A model generated the notes under the pieces. The model searched no databases and had not been told where the DNA came from. It saw only the letters and a list, made by a program, of their open reading frames with translations. From the NCBI RefSeq assembly GCF_004791165.1, contig NZ_SRUZ01000002.1, positions 905,866 through 969,865 on the forward strand: DNA of 64,000 nt. Reading direction: 5' to 3'. The DNA comes from Mesorhizobium sp. M8A.F.Ca.ET.218.01.1.1 (lineage in GTDB: Bacteria > Pseudomonadota > Alphaproteobacteria > Rhizobiales > Rhizobiaceae). Below are positions 61,767 through 64,000 of this stretch, piece by piece. Made by a program: the position numbers and the translations under genes. The stretch's first letter is position 1, and each line of letters begins with the position of its first letter.

Positions 61767-62702
61767 TTAGTTCGCCGACCCCAGCGCCTTGTCCAGCGCT
61801 TTCTTCACATCGGCCGGCCATGTCGCCACCGGCGGCCAGGCGTTCGGTTGGCCATTGTCGCCGCGACGGGCGAAGTAGAGCTGGTGCTTGGCCGGGTCAA
61901 CCGCCATGAAGCCGTCATTGCCGCCGCAATCATGCGGTACGCAGCCGCTGGCATAGAAGGCGCCGGACGCGGTCTTTTCCGTGCCGCCGCCGACCAGCAG
62001 GCTGGTCGCCATGTCGGGCATGTCCTTGCCGAGCAGTTTCTGGGCTTCCTTGTAGACGGCCTCATTGTGGAAGGCGTCGATGATGTTGTCGTATTTCGAC
62101 GGGTCGATATCCTTCCAGTCCGTGCCGGGCTCCGGCATGTAGGCCAGATTGCCCGAAATGGTCAGTCCGCTCGCTGGCGACCATTGCAAAGCCGGCTTTT
62201 CATCGCCGGGCAAAAGATACGGCACGAAATAGATGGCGTTGTCGGACACCGCCGAGGGCGGCGCGCCGCACTCGTCCTGCTCGACCGTGATGCTCTGGAT
62301 GGCGCCACCCTCCGGCTTCCAGACGATCACCTTGGCCGGGCCGCACTGGTTGCCGCCATCGCCGACATCGACCAGCGCCACATTGACGTCGCCGATCTTG
62401 ACGATCTTATCGAAAAAGACGTCATAGTTGCTGGCCAGCTGTTTGCCGTCATAGGACAGCACCTTCTCGCCGTCCTGCTCCGGCTGCGTGATGGTGAGTT
62501 GGCCGCCTTCGAACGGGATCGGCGCCTGCTTGTCGTCCTCGGAAGCGTCGGCAGCGTTCGTTCCCGTGTCCTGGTCGGTGGCTGGCTTTTCGGCCGCCGG
62601 CGCCTGCTCCGCGGCGGGCGTCTGGGTCTGGGTTTGCGCAAACGCGGTGGGTGCCAACAACAAGGCCACCCCGCAGGCGCCGGCCAGAAGCTGGTGTCTC
62701 AT
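61767..62702 (-). CDS. Hypothetical secreted protein
   Basis: The 311-residue protein has a signal peptide (LLAGACGVALLLAPTAFAQT), a Gln/Ala/Glu-rich low-complexity segment, and a compact domain with cysteines at about 121 (GGNQCGPAKV), 145 (QDECGAPP), 255 (ASGCVPHDCGG) and 260. The pairing is compatible with two disulfides. The function is unknown. It is 54 bp downstream of leuD in the same direction; the pairing with leuD may be coincidental. Confidence 0.8.
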   Translation of the reverse strand: MRHQLLAGACGVALLLAPTAFAQTQTQTPAAEQAPAAEKPATDQDTGTNAADASEDDKQAPIPFEGGQLTITQPEQDGEKVLSYDGKQLASNYDVFFDKIVKIGDVNVALVDVGDGGNQCGPAKVIVWKPEGGAIQSITVEQDECGAPPSAVSDNAIYFVPYLLPGDEKPALQWSPASGLTISGNLAYMPEPGTDWKDIDPSKYDNIIDAFHNEAVYKEAQKLLGKDMPDMATSLLVGGGTEKTASGAFYASGCVPHDCGGNDGFMAVDPAKHQLYFARRGDNGQPNAWPPVATWPADVKKALDKALGSAN

Positions 62703-62755
62703 GACTGTCCTCCCTCAGTCGCGTCCCGGCAGGAAAGGCCGGGCCTATCGGCCGC

Positions 62756-63361
62756 TCAGGCCCAGGGGCGCAGTTCGGCGTTCTTCTTCTCGAACGAGGC
62801 GATGGCGCCGGCCTTTTCCATGGTCAGGCCGATGTCGTCGAGCCCGTTGAGCATGCAATGCCGCTTGAAGTCGTCGAGATCGAAGGTCACGACGCCGCCG
62901 TCCGGGCCACGGATTTCCTTGGCTTCGAGATCGACCGACAGAGTTGCGTTGGAGCCGCGCGAGGCGTCGTCCATGAGCTTCTCCAGGTCCTCGGGGCTGA
63001 CGGTGATCGGCAGCACGCCGTTCTTGAAGCAGTTGTTGTAGAAGATGTCGGCGAACGAGGTCGAGATGACGCAGCGTATGCCGAAATCGAGCAGCGCCCA
63101 TGGCGCGTGCTCCCTGCTCGAGCCGCAGCCGAAATTGTCGCCGGCGACCAGGATCTGCGCCTTGCGGTAGGCCGGCTTGTTGAGCACGAAGTCCGGATTT
63201 TCCGAACCGTCGTCCTTGTAGCGCATCTCGGCAAACAGGCCGGTGCCAAGCCCCGTGCGCTTGATCGTCTTGAGATAATCCTTCGGGATGATCATGTCGG
63301 TGTCGACATTGACGATCGGCATGGGGGCGGCGACGCCGGTGAGCTTGGTGAATTTTTCCAT
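62756..63361 (-). CDS. leuD: 3-isopropylmalate dehydratase small subunit
   Basis: LeuD forms, with LeuC, the isopropylmalate isomerase of leucine synthesis. The 201-residue protein has the swivel-domain loop [23 protein letters not shown] near residue 73-95, the substrate-recognition segment of the family, and the [16 protein letters not shown] start. The length is usual. leuC is not in this window. Confidence 0.95.
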   Translation of the reverse strand: MEKFTKLTGVAAPMPIVNVDTDMIIPKDYLKTIKRTGLGTGLFAEMRYKDDGSENPDFVLNKPAYRKAQILVAGDNFGCGSSREHAPWALLDFGIRCVISTSFADIFYNNCFKNGVLPITVSPEDLEKLMDDASRGSNATLSVDLEAKEIRGPDGGVVTFDLDDFKRHCMLNGLDDIGLTMEKAGAIASFEKKNAELRPWA

Positions 63362-63513
63362 GGCTTTGGCCCGTGTTTTCGTTGCGGGGATTTTCTGGAG
63401 CCCGGTTTACACAAAGCCGCGGGCAAATAAAAGGCAGCTGTTCGTGCGCGCCGGCGCCAGGGTGCCGACGAAACGGCTTCGAATTCACCGCCCGATGGTG
63501 CACTCTGGCTGTG

Positions 63514-63939
63514 ATGGCAGAAAATTCCCACGTCCTCTACGCCCGCGAGGCATCGCTCGATACCGCGCAGTTCCGCCGCGTGCTGGCCGAATCCGGCCTC
63601 GGCGAAGTCAGGCCCGTCGATGACGAGGCCAGGCTGAAGGCGATGCTGGAGGGCGCCGACCTGATCGTGACCGCTCGTCTCGACATGGAAGGCAAGCCGC
63701 TGATTGGCGTTGCCCGCTGCCTGACCGACTTTTCCTGGGTCTGCTACATCTCCGACCTCGCCGTCTCGGCCAAGGCGCAGGGACTTGGCATCGGCAAGGG
63801 GCTGATGGACGAGGTGGCCCGGCAGCTCGGACCGTCGGTCGCCATCAGCCTGATTTCGATGCCCGATGCCGTCGGCTTCTACGAACGCATCGGCATGAAG
63901 CGCATGCCGGACGCCTTCTGGATCTCCCGCAAGCGCTGA
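63514..63939 (+). CDS. GNAT N-acetyltransferase
   Basis: The 141-residue product is a compact GNAT protein: TARLDMEGKPLIGVARCLTD, CYISDLAVSAKAQGLGIGKGLMDEV near residue 85-105 as the acetyl-CoA loop, and ISMPDAVGFYERIGMKRMPDAFW. The substrate is unknown. The ATG at 63514 is used; a GTG one codon upstream is possible. It is divergent from leuD. Confidence 0.82.
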   Translation: MAENSHVLYAREASLDTAQFRRVLAESGLGEVRPVDDEARLKAMLEGADLIVTARLDMEGKPLIGVARCLTDFSWVCYISDLAVSAKAQGLGIGKGLMDEVARQLGPSVAISLISMPDAVGFYERIGMKRMPDAFWISRKR

Positions 63940-64000
63940 TTCCTTATCTGCCGCGATCTATCCGGTCGCCAACGGCGTGCGATCTTGCCGCTTGACATGC

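Overview
The window is a GC-rich alphaproteobacterial chromosome segment, most likely from Mesorhizobium or a close relative in the Hyphomicrobiales. This rests on the products and their order (dapF-mtaB-ftsY-yciB, ccm genes divergent from acnA, ffh-chorismate mutase-rpsP, asd/leuB/leuD), on families typical of Rhizobiales (DUF1127, DUF2794, DUF1236, IalB, DUF1223), and on several dispersed palindromic elements resembling the RIME-type repeats of rhizobia. No rRNA, tRNA, CRISPR or prophage was seen. The species is inferred from the reading, not from a database search.

Layout. 1-8.3 kb: a VOC protein, an MBL-fold hydrolase, a DUF1328 membrane peptide, then a co-directional block of dapF, mtaB, ftsY and yciB, followed by two flavin-related enzymes. 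8.3-10.5 kb: a tautomerase, an SMP-30 lactonase and a DUF1127 peptide, bracketed by two copies of one palindromic repeat. 10.5-15.9 kb: cytochrome c maturation genes ccmA-ccmB-ccmD-ccmG on the minus strand, with ccmC absent from its usual place, divergent from acnA; a candidate Irr (iron control) box lies between them. 16-20.4 kb: a DUF1223 protein, an amine-oxidase-like FAD enzyme, an orphan TOBE domain, an XRE-cupin regulator with a palindromic operator, a candidate structured RNA and DUF2794. 20.4-28.9 kb: a GNAT protein, a BI-1 protein with a leader RNA, the YbbA/YbbP ABC system divergent from a TesA-like esterase, ThpR, a low-molecular-weight phosphatase, PCD, YkvA and IalB. 28.9-42 kb: a ClC channel, a Met-rich periplasmic protein, rlmN, small membrane proteins, a LysE exporter, an MHYT-GGDEF-EAL protein, argG, a lytic transglycosylase, a Zn peptidase, an SH3/DUF1236 protein and a CPBP protease. 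42-44.8 kb: ffh, chorismate mutase and rpsP, preceded by a promoter-terminator unit that looks like a small RNA or leader. 44.8-57 kb: membrane proteins, an ACT protein, asd, a DEAD-box helicase, a glycosyltransferase, a DUF805 protein, an SRPBCC-MarR pair, leuB, VOC and RidA proteins. 57-64 kb: an L,D-transpeptidase, a complete 3,436-bp IS1595-family transposon, a secreted protein, leuD and a GNAT protein.

The strongest unusual features are four. First, the IS1595-family transposon (58154-61589) has near-identical terminal inverted repeats and a perfect 8-bp target duplication, and carries at least four passenger genes of unknown function plus a possible 25-residue microprotein. Second, a 168-bp palindromic repeat with perfect 15-bp ends lies in frame inside ftsY and encodes 56 codons of its linker. 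Third, ccmC is missing from an otherwise normal ccm cluster. Fourth, there are two candidate structured RNAs, one antisense to the space before DUF2794 and one upstream of ffh.

Functionally the window combines amino-acid biosynthesis (DapF and Asd for lysine/threonine/methionine, LeuB/LeuD for leucine, ArgG for arginine, chorismate mutase for aromatics), both SRP GTPases (FtsY receptor and Ffh), RNA modification (MtaB, RlmN), and respiratory maturation plus the TCA cycle, probably linked by iron control.
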